Shown here in pieces: positions 29,610 to 38,254 of a stretch of 64,000 bases of DNA. Source of the stretch: Thalassotalea sediminis (GTDB taxonomy: Bacteria > Pseudomonadota > Gammaproteobacteria > Enterobacterales > Alteromonadaceae); assembly GCF_030295915.1 (NCBI RefSeq), contig NZ_AP027361.1:124001-188000 (forward strand), read 5' to 3'. Position numbers and translations under genes: made by a program. The notes beneath the pieces were generated by a model that saw only the letters and a program-made list of their open reading frames with translations, ran no database searches and had not been told where the DNA came from. Within the stretch, counting starts at the first letter, position 1, and each line of letters opens with the position of its first letter.

Positions 29610-29867
29610 ATTTGATTAAAAAAACACCTTTGAACGCCATATCCCTATCTTTACTTTCCCTAACTCTTGTTAAAAGCTAATAGAAAGAAAAATTTTTGTT
29701 TAAAAAACAAACACCCTGTTAACGATGCATTTCAAACTTTTTTAGAGTAAATGCTTAAAATTTATACTGTGCATCTAAGCCTTTCATGGTGCGACTTTCA
29801 GTACATTAGAGTTTATACTCGATTGTATTTATTGGTATTTTTACCCATTCCTTTTTCAAATTAAAAA

Positions 29868-29881
29868 TTGACCCAGATCAA
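29868..29881 (+). promoter_or_regulatory. FNR-like box upstream of the cox operon
   Basis: TTGAC-CCAG-ATCAA differs by one base from the FNR/EtrA/Anr consensus TTGAT-N4-ATCAA, 177 bases ahead of coxB. Oxygen control of an aa3-type oxidase makes this plausible, but a single 10-base match in an AT-rich gap can arise by chance. Confidence 0.4.
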
Positions 29882-29979
29882 ATATTAAGTAATTCTAGAA
29901 CAGAAAGTGAACAACTCTAATAATAAGGCGAGCTTTCACCTGTTTAAAAAATCGCCAGTAAAATAACAATAAAATCACA

Positions 29980-30030
29980 TCAAAAACACGCGCATTGGGA
30001 TCAAGTAATATTTAAATGCGATGTTTTTGA
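29980..30030 (+). promoter_or_regulatory. Hairpin in the coxB leader
   Basis: TCAAAAACA (29980-29988) and CGCATT (29991-29996) pair with AATGCG (30015-30020) and TGTTTTTGA (30022-30030), a 15-bp interrupted stem with an 18-base loop ending 14 bases before the coxB ribosome site (AAGGAG, 30045-30050). It may be an attenuator, an mRNA-stability element or an operator. The rest of the 513-base gap between lexA and coxB (29610-29979) has no open frame and, apart from the FNR-like match, nothing recognised. Confidence 0.5.
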
Positions 30031-30057
30031 CTTAGAAAGGGTATAAGGAGATGTCGA

Positions 30058-31617
30058 GTGAAAAGACGTAACCTAGGTTGGCTGTTGTCTGGGGTGCTAT
30101 TTCCCGGTATGGCTTGGGCTGATTCAAAGTTAAATATGACCCGAGGGGTCACCGAGATAAGCAACGAAGTCTATGGACTACATATGTTTGCTTTATACAT
30201 TTGTACTGCAATAGGTATTGTGGTTTTTGGTGCGATGATCTGGTCAATGATTTTTCATCGTAAATCAAGAGGAGTAAAACCTGCAACCTTTCATGAAAGC
30301 ACAAAAGTTGAAATACTGTGGACAGTTATACCTATTATTATTTTGATTGCTATGGCCTGGCCGGCAACGAATACGCTGATAGCCATGGAAAATAACGATG
30401 ATTCTGATCTCACCATTCAAGTTACAGGTTCACAATGGAAGTGGCATTACAAGTACTTCGACCAAGACATTGAATTCTACTCCGTCTTATCAACGCCTCG
30501 TGAACAATACGATAACAGAACTGAACTAGGTGAAGCTAAAAGTGAAAATTACCTCTTAGAGGTTGACAAACATCTTGTTATTCCTGCGAATAAGAAAGTT
30601 CGTTTCTTGATAACATCTGATGATGTTATTCATTCTTGGTGGGTACCGGCATTTGCAGTGAAGCAAGATGCAAACCCCGGTTTTATCAATGAAGCATGGA
30701 CGAATGTACCTGAGCCTGGTATTTACAGAGGTCAATGTGCTGAGTTATGTGGTAAAGACCATGGTTTTATGCCTGTTGTGGTTGAAGTGAAGTCAGAACA
30801 AGACTATTTAGCATGGGTTGAAGAGCAAAATCGTTTAAAAGAAGAAGCAAAAGCAGCTGAAGCAGCGTCATTAAATGCATCTTTATCAATGGACGAACTC
30901 ATGGAGTTAGGTGAATCGACATACATGGCTTATTGTGCTGCTTGTCACCAACCAACAGGTCTAGGTTTACCACCTGCATTTCCTGCGCTAAAAGGTAGCC
31001 CAATCGCTTTGGGTGATGTAAGCGCCCACATCGATATTGTATATAACGGTAAGGCTGGTACAGGTATGCAAGGCTATGGCAAACAACTAAGTTTAAAAGA
31101 AATTGCCGCTGTAGTTACGTATGAACGAAATGCTTGGGAAAATAATACCGGCGATACTGTTCAAGCGTCAGACGTTCAAGCCGTAGCGAGTGGTTCGTCT
31201 TCAAATGATGATGTTGTTGATAAGATGAAAGAGACAGCAACTGAGATGGTCGAAACCGTAGAGGAAATAGCTACGCCCGAAGAAGATTTAACAAAAACTT
31301 ATACCCTTGATGAAATGATGGAGAAAGGACAACAAGTCTATATGACAAGGTGTGCTGCTTGTCATCAAGAAAATGGTGCAGGTGTACCACCGTCATTTCC
31401 ATCGTTAGTGGGTAGCCCACTGATTAAAGGAGATGTTACTGCCCACATTGATATGGTTTTTAATGGCAGTAAGAAAAATCCGTCGATGGTTGCCTTTGGT
31501 AGCCAATTAACCAAAACAGAAATTGCTGCTGTTGTTACTTATGAGCGAAATGCTTGGGGTAATGATTCTGGTGATCTTGTTCAACCCGCTGATGTTGAAT
31601 CGGCAAGTGCTAAGTAG
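30058..31617 (+). CDS. coxB: Cytochrome c oxidase subunit II with two fused cytochrome c domains
   Basis: Subunit II of an aa3/caa3-type oxidase: it takes electrons to the CuA centre in the periplasm. A signal peptide (ending AWA) and two membrane segments (about 41-65 and 86-106) precede the CuA domain, whose ligands are H192, C227, C231, H235 and M238. Two class I cytochrome c domains follow, each with CAACH (C293-H297 and C432-H436) and with likely axial methionines near 337 and 477; they share the segment EIAAVVTYERNAW, so one is a tandem duplicate. An Ala/Glu-rich linker joins them. Length 519 against about 280 without the cytochromes. The GTG at 30058 is chosen: AAGGAG lies 7 bases upstream, and the ATG at 30051 is out of frame and stops after six codons. 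Confidence 0.95.
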   Translation: MKRRNLGWLLSGVLFPGMAWADSKLNMTRGVTEISNEVYGLHMFALYICTAIGIVVFGAMIWSMIFHRKSRGVKPATFHESTKVEILWTVIPIIILIAMAWPATNTLIAMENNDDSDLTIQVTGSQWKWHYKYFDQDIEFYSVLSTPREQYDNRTELGEAKSENYLLEVDKHLVIPANKKVRFLITSDDVIHSWWVPAFAVKQDANPGFINEAWTNVPEPGIYRGQCAELCGKDHGFMPVVVEVKSEQDYLAWVEEQNRLKEEAKAAEAASLNASLSMDELMELGESTYMAYCAACHQPTGLGLPPAFPALKGSPIALGDVSAHIDIVYNGKAGTGMQGYGKQLSLKEIAAVVTYERNAWENNTGDTVQASDVQAVASGSSSNDDVVDKMKETATEMVETVEEIATPEEDLTKTYTLDEMMEKGQQVYMTRCAACHQENGAGVPPSFPSLVGSPLIKGDVTAHIDMVFNGSKKNPSMVAFGSQLTKTEIAAVVTYERNAWGNDSGDLVQPADVESASAK

Positions 31618-31629
31618 GGAGGAAGAATA

Positions 31630-33219
31630 ATGACTACTGATACTATTCACGACTCGCATGAGCACGATCATCATGATCACAAAATGACGGGTATAAAACG
31701 TTGGTTATACACTACAAATCATAAAGATATTGGTACCTTATATTTATGGTTTGCTTTTATTATGCTGCTCGTTGGCGGTGCGCTTGCGATGTTAATTCGT
31801 TTAGAGCTCTTTCAACCAGGGCTGCAATTTGTTGAACCTGATTTCTTTAATCAGTTAACGACAGTGCATGGTTTAATTATGGTATTTGGTGCCATAATGC
31901 CAGCCTTTACCGGGTTTGCAAACTGGATGATACCAATGATGGTAGGCGCGCCAGACATGGCACTACCAAGAATGAATAATTGGAGTTTTTGGATACTGCC
32001 ATTTGCATTTGCCATCTTATTATCTTCGTTCTTTATGGAGTCTGGGGCGCCTAACTTCGGTTGGACATTTTATGCTCCACTCTCAAGTACCTACTCAAAT
32101 GGTAGTACAGCATTTTTTGTTTTTGCCGTGCATATCATGGGGGTCTCATCAATCATGGGGGCGATTAACGTAATAGTCACCATCATGAACATGAGAGCAC
32201 CAGGCATGACGTATATGAAAATGCCATTATTCGTGTGGACGTTTTTTATTACCGCCTATTTATTGATTGCGGTAATGCCTGTTCTGGCAGGCGTAGTTAC
32301 TATGGTATTAACCGATACTTATTTTGGAACAAGCTTTTTTGACGCCGCAGGTGGTGGAGATCCTGTTATGTTTCAACATATTTTCTGGTTCTTTGGTCAT
32401 CCTGAAGTGTACATCATGATATTGCCAGCCTTTGGTATCGTGTCGACGATTATTCCAACGTTTGCGCGCAAAAAGTTATTTGGTTACAGCTCAATGGTGT
32501 ATGCAACTGCCTCAATTGCATTTCTATCGTTTATTGTTTGGGCGCATCACATGTTTACTACTGGTATGCCGCTATTTGGTGAGTTGTTCTTCATGTACTG
32601 TACGATGTTAATAGCCGTTCCCACAGGTGTAAAAGTGTTTAACTGGGTTGCGACCATGTGGCGTGGTGCTATGACCTTCGAAATACCGATGATGTTTTCT
32701 ATCGCCTTTGTAATTTTGTTTACGATTGGCGGGTTTTCCGGTTTGATGTTGGCGCTTACCCCTGTAGATTTTCAATATCACGATACCTACTTTGTTGTTG
32801 CTCACTTCCATTATGTATTGGTGACTGGATCGTTATTTTCTATCTATGCCGGAGCCTATTATTGGTTACCTAAATGGACAGGACATATGTACAGCGACAA
32901 ATTAAGTAAAGCGCATTTTTGGTGCTCATTAATTTCGGTCAATATTCTATTCTTCCCAATGCACTTCTTAGGGTTAGCGGGTATGCCTCGCCGTATCCCT
33001 GATTATGCATTGCAGTTTGCTGACTTTAATAAGTGGGTAAGTATTGGCGGTTTTGCATTTGGCTTGTCGCAACTAATTTTCTTAGTCGTTGTTATTAAGT
33101 GTATTAGAGGTGGTAAAAAAGCAGAAGCAAACCCTTGGCAGGCGAGTGAAGGGTTAGAGTGGACCGTACCAAGTCCAGCGCCATATCACACGTTTGAAAC
33201 ACCACCCAAAATTGACTAA
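31630..33219 (+). CDS. coxA: Cytochrome c oxidase subunit I
   Basis: The catalytic subunit holding heme a and the heme a3-CuB oxygen-reduction site, with about 12 membrane segments. Conserved heme and copper histidines are in TTVHGLIMVF (about 76), WFFGHPEVYIMILP (about 255, with the Tyr cross-linked to His), WAHHMFTTG (about 304) and YFVVAHFHYVL (about 387-396). The GHPEVY glutamate marks an A1-type D-channel oxidase. 529 residues, usual for the family. A GGAGG ribosome site lies between the stop of coxB and this ATG. Confidence 0.98.
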   Translation: MTTDTIHDSHEHDHHDHKMTGIKRWLYTTNHKDIGTLYLWFAFIMLLVGGALAMLIRLELFQPGLQFVEPDFFNQLTTVHGLIMVFGAIMPAFTGFANWMIPMMVGAPDMALPRMNNWSFWILPFAFAILLSSFFMESGAPNFGWTFYAPLSSTYSNGSTAFFVFAVHIMGVSSIMGAINVIVTIMNMRAPGMTYMKMPLFVWTFFITAYLLIAVMPVLAGVVTMVLTDTYFGTSFFDAAGGGDPVMFQHIFWFFGHPEVYIMILPAFGIVSTIIPTFARKKLFGYSSMVYATASIAFLSFIVWAHHMFTTGMPLFGELFFMYCTMLIAVPTGVKVFNWVATMWRGAMTFEIPMMFSIAFVILFTIGGFSGLMLALTPVDFQYHDTYFVVAHFHYVLVTGSLFSIYAGAYYWLPKWTGHMYSDKLSKAHFWCSLISVNILFFPMHFLGLAGMPRRIPDYALQFADFNKWVSIGGFAFGLSQLIFLVVVIKCIRGGKKAEANPWQASEGLEWTVPSPAPYHTFETPPKID

Positions 33220-33263
33220 CGATAATAATGACGCGTTTACGCTTAGATAGGTTAGGAGAAAAT

Positions 33264-33806
33264 ATGTCTAAAGGTACCGAGCAAAATAATCAAAAAACAG
33301 TAAAGAAATTGGTTTTGATAGTCTTTGCAATGTTTGGTTTTGGCTTTGCTTTGGTGCCTTTATATGATGTTTTCTGTGATATTACTGGCCTGAATGGCAA
33401 AACATCGAATGTTGCAGCACAGGAAAATCAAGCTGGCATTGATAAAAGTAGGGTAATTACGGTTCAGTTTATCAGCCATTTATCTAAGGGGATCCCTTGG
33501 CAATTTGCACCTATGGTTAAAGAAATCAAAGTGCACCCAGGAGAAATGAAACTCGTCAAATTTTACGCGAAAAATGAAGCCGCTCGCGACATTATTGGTC
33601 AAGCAGTACCATCTGTTTCACCAGGAAGAGCGGCTAATTATTTTCAAAAAATAGAATGTTTTTGTTTTAATCAGCAACCATTGAAAGCACAAGAAGATGT
33701 TGAGATGGCTTTGCAATTTTACGTGGATACTGAGCTTCCTGAAGAGGTTAGTACCATTACGTTATCTTATACTTTGTTCGATATAACAGGGCGAGTAGAG
33801 TCTTGA
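33264..33806 (+). CDS. ctaG: Cytochrome c oxidase assembly protein CtaG (Cox11)
   Basis: CtaG/Cox11 inserts copper into the CuB site of subunit I. It has one N-terminal membrane segment (about 14-32) and a periplasmic immunoglobulin-like domain with the copper-binding Cys-Phe-Cys in IECFCFNQQPL (about 131-141) and the family stretch VPLYDVFCDITGLNG (about 33-47). The frame opens at 33228, but the ATG at 33264 has AGGAGA just upstream and gives a usual-length protein of 180 residues, so it is preferred. Its place between coxA and coxC is the standard order. Confidence 0.96.
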   Translation: MSKGTEQNNQKTVKKLVLIVFAMFGFGFALVPLYDVFCDITGLNGKTSNVAAQENQAGIDKSRVITVQFISHLSKGIPWQFAPMVKEIKVHPGEMKLVKFYAKNEAARDIIGQAVPSVSPGRAANYFQKIECFCFNQQPLKAQEDVEMALQFYVDTELPEEVSTITLSYTLFDITGRVES

Positions 33807-33836
33807 TGATTACGGCGAAAACGTAGGGGAAAGAAC

Positions 33837-34721
33837 ATGACAACAAAAGAATATGAGTCGTATTATGTACCAGCACAAAGTCACTGGCCTATTGTAGGGG
33901 CAGTCGCTTTATTTTTAATTGCTATTGGTGCAGCTAATTATGTTACTGAGTTAAAGAATGAAGAAGCTGGTTTTGGAGGTTACATACTGTTGGCCGGTAT
34001 CGCACTGGTTATTTACATGGTTTACGGTTGGTTCAGTAACGTTATCAATGAATCAATGGCTGGAAAATACAGCCATCAAATGGACAACTCTTTCCGACAA
34101 GGGATGAGTTGGTTTATTTTTTCGGAAGTGATGTTTTTCGCCGCTTTCTTTGGTGCATTATTTTATGCTCGAATGTATTCAGTGCCATGGTTAGGTGGTG
34201 CTGGAAACAACGCCATGACCTTTGAAGTACTCTGGCCTGAATTTACCGCTCAATGGCCATTAATCAAAACACCCGATGGCACAACCACAACAGGTATGGG
34301 GTGGTATGGGCTTCCGCTCATCAACACTATCTTGTTATTAACCTCTTCAGTAACCGCTCATTTCGCTCACATTGCGTTAGAAAAAGACAACAGAACGCAA
34401 TTAAAGCTGTGGTTAGGGCTTACAATATTATTAGGCTTGGTTTTTCTGTTTTGCCAAGGATTAGAATATGCCCATGGTTATGCTGAAGAAATGAGACTTT
34501 TCCTGACCAGTGGTATTTATGGTAATACGTTTTATATGCTTACAGGCTTTCATGGTATGCATGTTACCTTAGGTACAGTGATGTTAATTGTCATGTTTAT
34601 CCGCGTATTTAAGGGGCACTTCACTCCTCAAAATCACTTTGCCTTTCAAGCGACGAGTTGGTATTGGCACTTTGTTGATGTAGTTTGGGTGCTGTTGTTT
34701 GTATTTGTTTATATTCTTTAA
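33837..34721 (+). CDS. coxC: Cytochrome c oxidase subunit III
   Basis: Subunit III of the aa3-type oxidase, seven membrane segments, stabilising proton uptake into the D-channel. It has the family motifs SEVMFFAAFFGALFYAR (about 98-114) and, near the C-terminus, FHGMHVTLGT (about 239-248) and YWHFVDVVWVLLF (about 279-291). An AGGGGAAAG ribosome site is upstream. 294 residues is usual. It ends just before a strong hairpin and the opposing DUF2909 gene. Confidence 0.97.
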   Translation: MTTKEYESYYVPAQSHWPIVGAVALFLIAIGAANYVTELKNEEAGFGGYILLAGIALVIYMVYGWFSNVINESMAGKYSHQMDNSFRQGMSWFIFSEVMFFAAFFGALFYARMYSVPWLGGAGNNAMTFEVLWPEFTAQWPLIKTPDGTTTTGMGWYGLPLINTILLLTSSVTAHFAHIALEKDNRTQLKLWLGLTILLGLVFLFCQGLEYAHGYAEEMRLFLTSGIYGNTFYMLTGFHGMHVTLGTVMLIVMFIRVFKGHFTPQNHFAFQATSWYWHFVDVVWVLLFVFVYIL

Positions 34722-34730
34722 CGTGAGTGA

Positions 34731-34754
34731 ACAGGTACGCGTTAGCGTACCTGT
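34731..34754. terminator. Strong hairpin after coxC
   Basis: ACAGGTACGC (34731-34740) pairs perfectly with GCGTACCTGT (34745-34754), a 10-bp stem with a tetraloop, two bases before the stop of the opposing DUF2909 gene. It probably ends both transcripts; the classic U-tract is missing. Confidence 0.65.
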
Positions 34755-34755
34755 G

Positions 34756-34965
34756 TTAATAGGGGCGAGGGTTTGGTGTTATTACGCCGGTTAAAATACC
34801 TATTAATAACAACAAGACGATTAACACTGATGTCATAACACGACGGCCAATAAACTTTGACATACTTGGCTTGTTTGGATCGTTTTTGTTCATTAAACGC
34901 AGGGCTTGAAACAAGTTGTAAATCATAAAAATAAGTAACCCAATGATGATTATTTTAATAATCAT
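34756..34965 (-). CDS. DUF2909 small twin-transmembrane protein
   Basis: A 69-residue protein with two hydrophobic segments (about 2-20 and 47-65) separated by a basic loop (MNKNDPNKPSMSKFIGRR), the DUF2909 pattern. Genes of this family are found in cox clusters of many proteobacteria, often on the opposite strand as here, and are presumed to help oxidase assembly or stability; no activity is known to me. It is divergent from SURF1 (33 bases between) and convergent with coxC. Confidence 0.85.
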   Translation of the reverse strand: MIIKIIIIGLLIFMIYNLFQALRLMNKNDPNKPSMSKFIGRRVMTSVLIVLLLLIGILTGVITPNPRPY

Positions 34966-34998
34966 TGTTCCTCCTTGTTAACTCTCTATCGGTGTTGT

Positions 34999-35745
34999 AT
35001 GAAGGTAGCAAAAGTAATAGATTATCTATCTCAACTAAATTGGCTACTTGTTGCCTTTACTTTGCTCGTCTTTATCGGATTAATCAAGCTTGGTTTTTGG
35101 CAACTATCTCGGGCTGTTGAAAAAGAACAGCGCATTGCACGTATCGAAGCCGTCCAAGATGCTGCCTATTACTCACTGACAGACGTATTATCATTGAATG
35201 TTCAAGAAAACATTAATGATTTACCACTAAAAATTTCTGGTACTTTTGATGAAAAATTCACGTTTTTATTGGATAACCAAACCTTTAACGGACAAGTAGG
35301 ATATCGAGTACTACAGGTTGTATCGACCAATATGGGGGCAGTACTCGTAAATATGGGGTGGATTAAGGGGAATAAGAGTCGGTATATATTGCCTAACTTT
35401 AAAGCAGAAACTGGACAGCATATTGTTAAAGGACATGTCAGGCTTGTTGAGTCTGGTATTACTTTAGCTGAACAAAATTACACTAATGTCACTTGGCCAT
35501 TGCGTATTCAACAAATCGAATTGGATAAATTTTCTCACATTATTGGTCAAAAATTGTTGCCCTTTGTCTTGTACTTAGATAAAAAAGAGGACATAGGGTT
35601 TAAGAAAAATTGGCAGGCTATTGTGATGCCACCTGAAAAACATCGAGGCTACGCCTTTCAATGGTTTTCATTGGCTACGGCATGGATGTTGTTGATGGTA
35701 TCTGCCAGTTTATTTTTTTATAAAAACCAAAATAATAATAATTAA
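34999..35745 (+). CDS. SURF1 family cytochrome oxidase assembly protein
   Basis: SURF1 helps insert heme a into subunit I. It has an N-terminal and a C-terminal membrane segment (about 14-32 and 224-242) bracketing a periplasmic domain. Conserved family marks are LGFWQLSRAVEKE (about 30-42), NMGWIKGNKSR (about 117-127) and the C-terminal YAFQWFSLATAW (about 216-227). The frame extends to a TTG at 34975, but the ATG at 34999 is preferred, giving 248 residues. It starts the second half of the cox locus, which runs through ctaA and ctaB to the SCO gene. Confidence 0.93.
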   Translation: MKVAKVIDYLSQLNWLLVAFTLLVFIGLIKLGFWQLSRAVEKEQRIARIEAVQDAAYYSLTDVLSLNVQENINDLPLKISGTFDEKFTFLLDNQTFNGQVGYRVLQVVSTNMGAVLVNMGWIKGNKSRYILPNFKAETGQHIVKGHVRLVESGITLAEQNYTNVTWPLRIQQIELDKFSHIIGQKLLPFVLYLDKKEDIGFKKNWQAIVMPPEKHRGYAFQWFSLATAWMLLMVSASLFFYKNQNNNN

Positions 35746-35753
35746 GGATCCCA

Positions 35754-36314
35754 ATGTCAGCAGTAAAGAGTAACCTTGCGCGTAAAGCCTTTATCACTGT
35801 CATTATCGTATTTGCTTTGCCAGTGATATTAGCGAAACTGGCATTAAACTATCAATGGTTTGATTACGGTGTGACTAATTATGGACAGCTATATTCCACA
35901 CCAATATCTCTTGCTGATTTGTCACTGAACGAACACGACATAAATGAGCAGTGGTTATTACTTTACGTTCCAAATAAAGATTGCCGTCATGTTTGCCAAC
36001 AAGCACTTACTACCCTAAACAGTACGTTTGTTCTCTTGGGTAAAGAAATACCACGCGTAACACCCGTTATTCTGTCTGAAGAAGAGCTGTTTTCAACGCA
36101 TCGTGAACAATTAACGCATCGAAAATGGCAGCAATGGTCGTTAACGCGTAAAGCAACATCAAGGTTAAAAGAAGGTGAAGTTATTATTGTTGACCCTTTA
36201 GGTAACTTGGTTTTGAAGCATCAAACACCAGTTTCGGACACATCTTTAGTTACTTTCGGTAAAGAAGTACTTGCTGATATGAAAAAATTATTAAAATATT
36301 CTAGGGTTGGTTAA
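35754..36314 (+). CDS. Membrane-anchored thioredoxin-like cox-cluster protein
   Basis: A 186-residue protein with one N-terminal membrane segment (about 12-30) and a soluble domain. The stretch WLLLYVPNKDCRHVCQQALTTL (about 63 onward, with Cys-x3-Cys) resembles the copper-binding CxxxC region of SCO proteins, and the VIIVDPLGNLVLKH segment (about 143-156) matches the later strand of that thioredoxin fold, but the SCO histidine is not obvious. Proteins of this kind sit between SURF1 and ctaA in related genomes. A role in copper or disulfide handling during oxidase assembly is inferred. Start GGATCCCA-ATG; ends overlapping the ctaA frame. Confidence 0.8.
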   Translation: MSAVKSNLARKAFITVIIVFALPVILAKLALNYQWFDYGVTNYGQLYSTPISLADLSLNEHDINEQWLLLYVPNKDCRHVCQQALTTLNSTFVLLGKEIPRVTPVILSEEELFSTHREQLTHRKWQQWSLTRKATSRLKEGEVIIVDPLGNLVLKHQTPVSDTSLVTFGKEVLADMKKLLKYSRVG

Positions 36315-36318
36315 TCGT

Positions 36319-37326
36319 ATGCAAGATAGAAAAATAATAACGATAAGAAAACTTGTATTCATCAGTATACTGTTAGCGATTTTAGTCGTTACTTTGGGCG
36401 CATATACTCGGCTGACACATGCAGGGTTAGGTTGTCCAGACTGGCCTGGCTGTTACGGCCATTTAGACGTTCCAAATACAGAGGAGCAGATCGCGAAAGC
36501 AGAACTTGCCTTTCCTGAACGCCCTGTAGAAGCGCATAAAGCATGGAATGAGATGATTCATCGCTATTTTGCAGGCACTTTGGGCTTATTTATTTTGTTT
36601 ATCGCCATTATGAGCTTTCGTGCTCGACATGTAGGATCTCCTGTCTTTTTGCCTTTGCTTATCTTGCTGGTGGTTGTATTTCAAGCAGCGTTAGGAATGT
36701 GGACCGTAACCATGAAACTGATGCCTATCGTTGTTATGGGACATTTACTCGGTGGCTTCACGACACTATGTTTACTCTTTTTATTATACCTACGGCTAAA
36801 CCCTTACAGAGTACCAGGAGGGGATGTTGCCGTTAGGCGATATGCGCGTTTTGGTATTATTGGCATTGTTTTACTTGTTGCCCAAATTGGCCTTGGCGGC
36901 TGGACATCATCTAACTATGCGGCATTGGTTTGTACAGAACTGCCAATTTGCCAAGGGAATTGGACGCAAGAATTAACTTTTGAAAATTCATTTGATTTGA
37001 TCCCACCTGAAAAAGATTCTTATGAATTTGGCCATCTACAACATGATGAGCGCGTGACTATTCATGTAATGCATAGGTTTGGCGCTATCATCGTTAGTCT
37101 TTATTTACTGTGGTTGATCGTTGCGGTATTTAGAAAGGCACATAGTCAGTTCTTTAAAACCTGTGTCGTGGGTTTGTTCGCTATTTTACTTGCCCAAATA
37201 GGTTTGGGGGTCAGTAATATTGTGTTTTCTTTACCGCTGTTCGTTGCGGTAAGCCACAATGTTGTCGCTGCATGTTTGTTACTCATGCTGATTTTTCTTA
37301 CCTACAGTTTAAAAAGAAAGGCATAA
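36319..37326 (+). CDS. ctaA: Heme A synthase CtaA (Cox15)
   Basis: CtaA oxidises heme O to heme A in the membrane. Eight membrane segments arranged as two four-helix halves are visible, with conserved histidines in [19 protein letters not shown] (N-terminal half), [24 protein letters not shown] and HVMHRFGAI, plus [10 protein letters not shown]. The C-terminal half has a cysteine pair ([10 protein letters not shown]). The frame opens with TTG at 36307; the ATG at 36319 gives 335 residues. The next gene, ctaB, makes its substrate. Confidence 0.95.
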   Translation: MQDRKIITIRKLVFISILLAILVVTLGAYTRLTHAGLGCPDWPGCYGHLDVPNTEEQIAKAELAFPERPVEAHKAWNEMIHRYFAGTLGLFILFIAIMSFRARHVGSPVFLPLLILLVVVFQAALGMWTVTMKLMPIVVMGHLLGGFTTLCLLFLLYLRLNPYRVPGGDVAVRRYARFGIIGIVLLVAQIGLGGWTSSNYAALVCTELPICQGNWTQELTFENSFDLIPPEKDSYEFGHLQHDERVTIHVMHRFGAIIVSLYLLWLIVAVFRKAHSQFFKTCVVGLFAILLAQIGLGVSNIVFSLPLFVAVSHNVVAACLLLMLIFLTYSLKRKA

Positions 37327-37337
37327 AGGGAATAGTT

Positions 37338-38240
37338 ATGGCATCTGCACAAAATATCATTGAAAGAGCATCAGCAAATTCTTGGCGGGATTATTATGAA
37401 ATAACGAAACCTCGTGTTGTTGCACTATTAGTGCTGACTGCGTTAGTCGGTATGTGTCTCTCAGTACCCGGAGCAATTCCTTGGCAAATACTTGTTCCAG
37501 CAATTATTGGTATTGGTTTTTTGTCTTCTGCTGCCGCGGCAATAAATCATATCGTAGATGAACGTATTGATAGTGTTATGGCAAGAACCCATAATCGACC
37601 TGTTGCTACAGGGCGGTTAACAACGACCCAAGCTACAGTTTTTGCGGCAGCATTAGCAATTGTTGGCTTTATTACTTTATTTGGCTTCGTCAACCCATTA
37701 ACTGCTTGGTTAACGCTCGCGGGTCTTGTAGGTTACAGCTTTGTTTACACTATGTATTTAAAAAGAGCGACACCACAAAATATAACCATTGGCGGGCTAG
37801 CTGGTGCCATTCCACCTTTACTTGGTTGGACAGCCGTTACCAATGAAATTCACCCAAACGCTTTATTATTGGTACTTCTTATCTTTACTTGGACGCCACC
37901 TCACTTCTGGGCATTAGCAATTCATCGAAAAGATGACTATGCCAAAGTAAATATCCCGATGTTACCGGTAACTCATGGTGTTAACTTTACTAAAACTCAG
38001 ATTTTGCTATATACCATTTTATTGTTTGTTGTTGGTTTGTTGCCCTACTTGGTCGGTATGAGCAATTGGTTATATTTGGCTGGCGCTATTACGCTTAACC
38101 TTATTTTCTTTGTTTATGCGTGGAAATTAAAGTTTAATGCCGATGAGAATACCGCAATGGATACCTTTAAGTTTTCAATTATTCACTTAATGTTATTATT
38201 TATCATTCTACTTGTAGATCATTATCTATTACCCGTTTAA
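37338..38240 (+). CDS. ctaB: Heme O synthase CtaB (protoheme IX farnesyltransferase)
   Basis: CtaB farnesylates protoheme IX to heme O. It is a UbiA-superfamily membrane enzyme: the first Asp-rich motif is [19 protein letters not shown] (about 65-83) and a second polar motif lies in [20 protein letters not shown] (about 189-208). About nine membrane segments. The frame opens at 37272 inside ctaA, but AAAGGGAA lies directly before the ATG at 37338, giving 300 residues, which is the family's usual length. Confidence 0.96.
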   Translation: MASAQNIIERASANSWRDYYEITKPRVVALLVLTALVGMCLSVPGAIPWQILVPAIIGIGFLSSAAAAINHIVDERIDSVMARTHNRPVATGRLTTTQATVFAAALAIVGFITLFGFVNPLTAWLTLAGLVGYSFVYTMYLKRATPQNITIGGLAGAIPPLLGWTAVTNEIHPNALLLVLLIFTWTPPHFWALAIHRKDDYAKVNIPMLPVTHGVNFTKTQILLYTILLFVVGLLPYLVGMSNWLYLAGAITLNLIFFVYAWKLKFNADENTAMDTFKFSIIHLMLLFIILLVDHYLLPV

Positions 38241-38254
38241 ATAAAGGATTTTTT

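Noticed and set aside
30051..30071. ATG at 30051 as coxB start
   Set aside because: It is out of frame with coxB and stops after six codons; the GTG at 30058 has the ribosome site at correct spacing.
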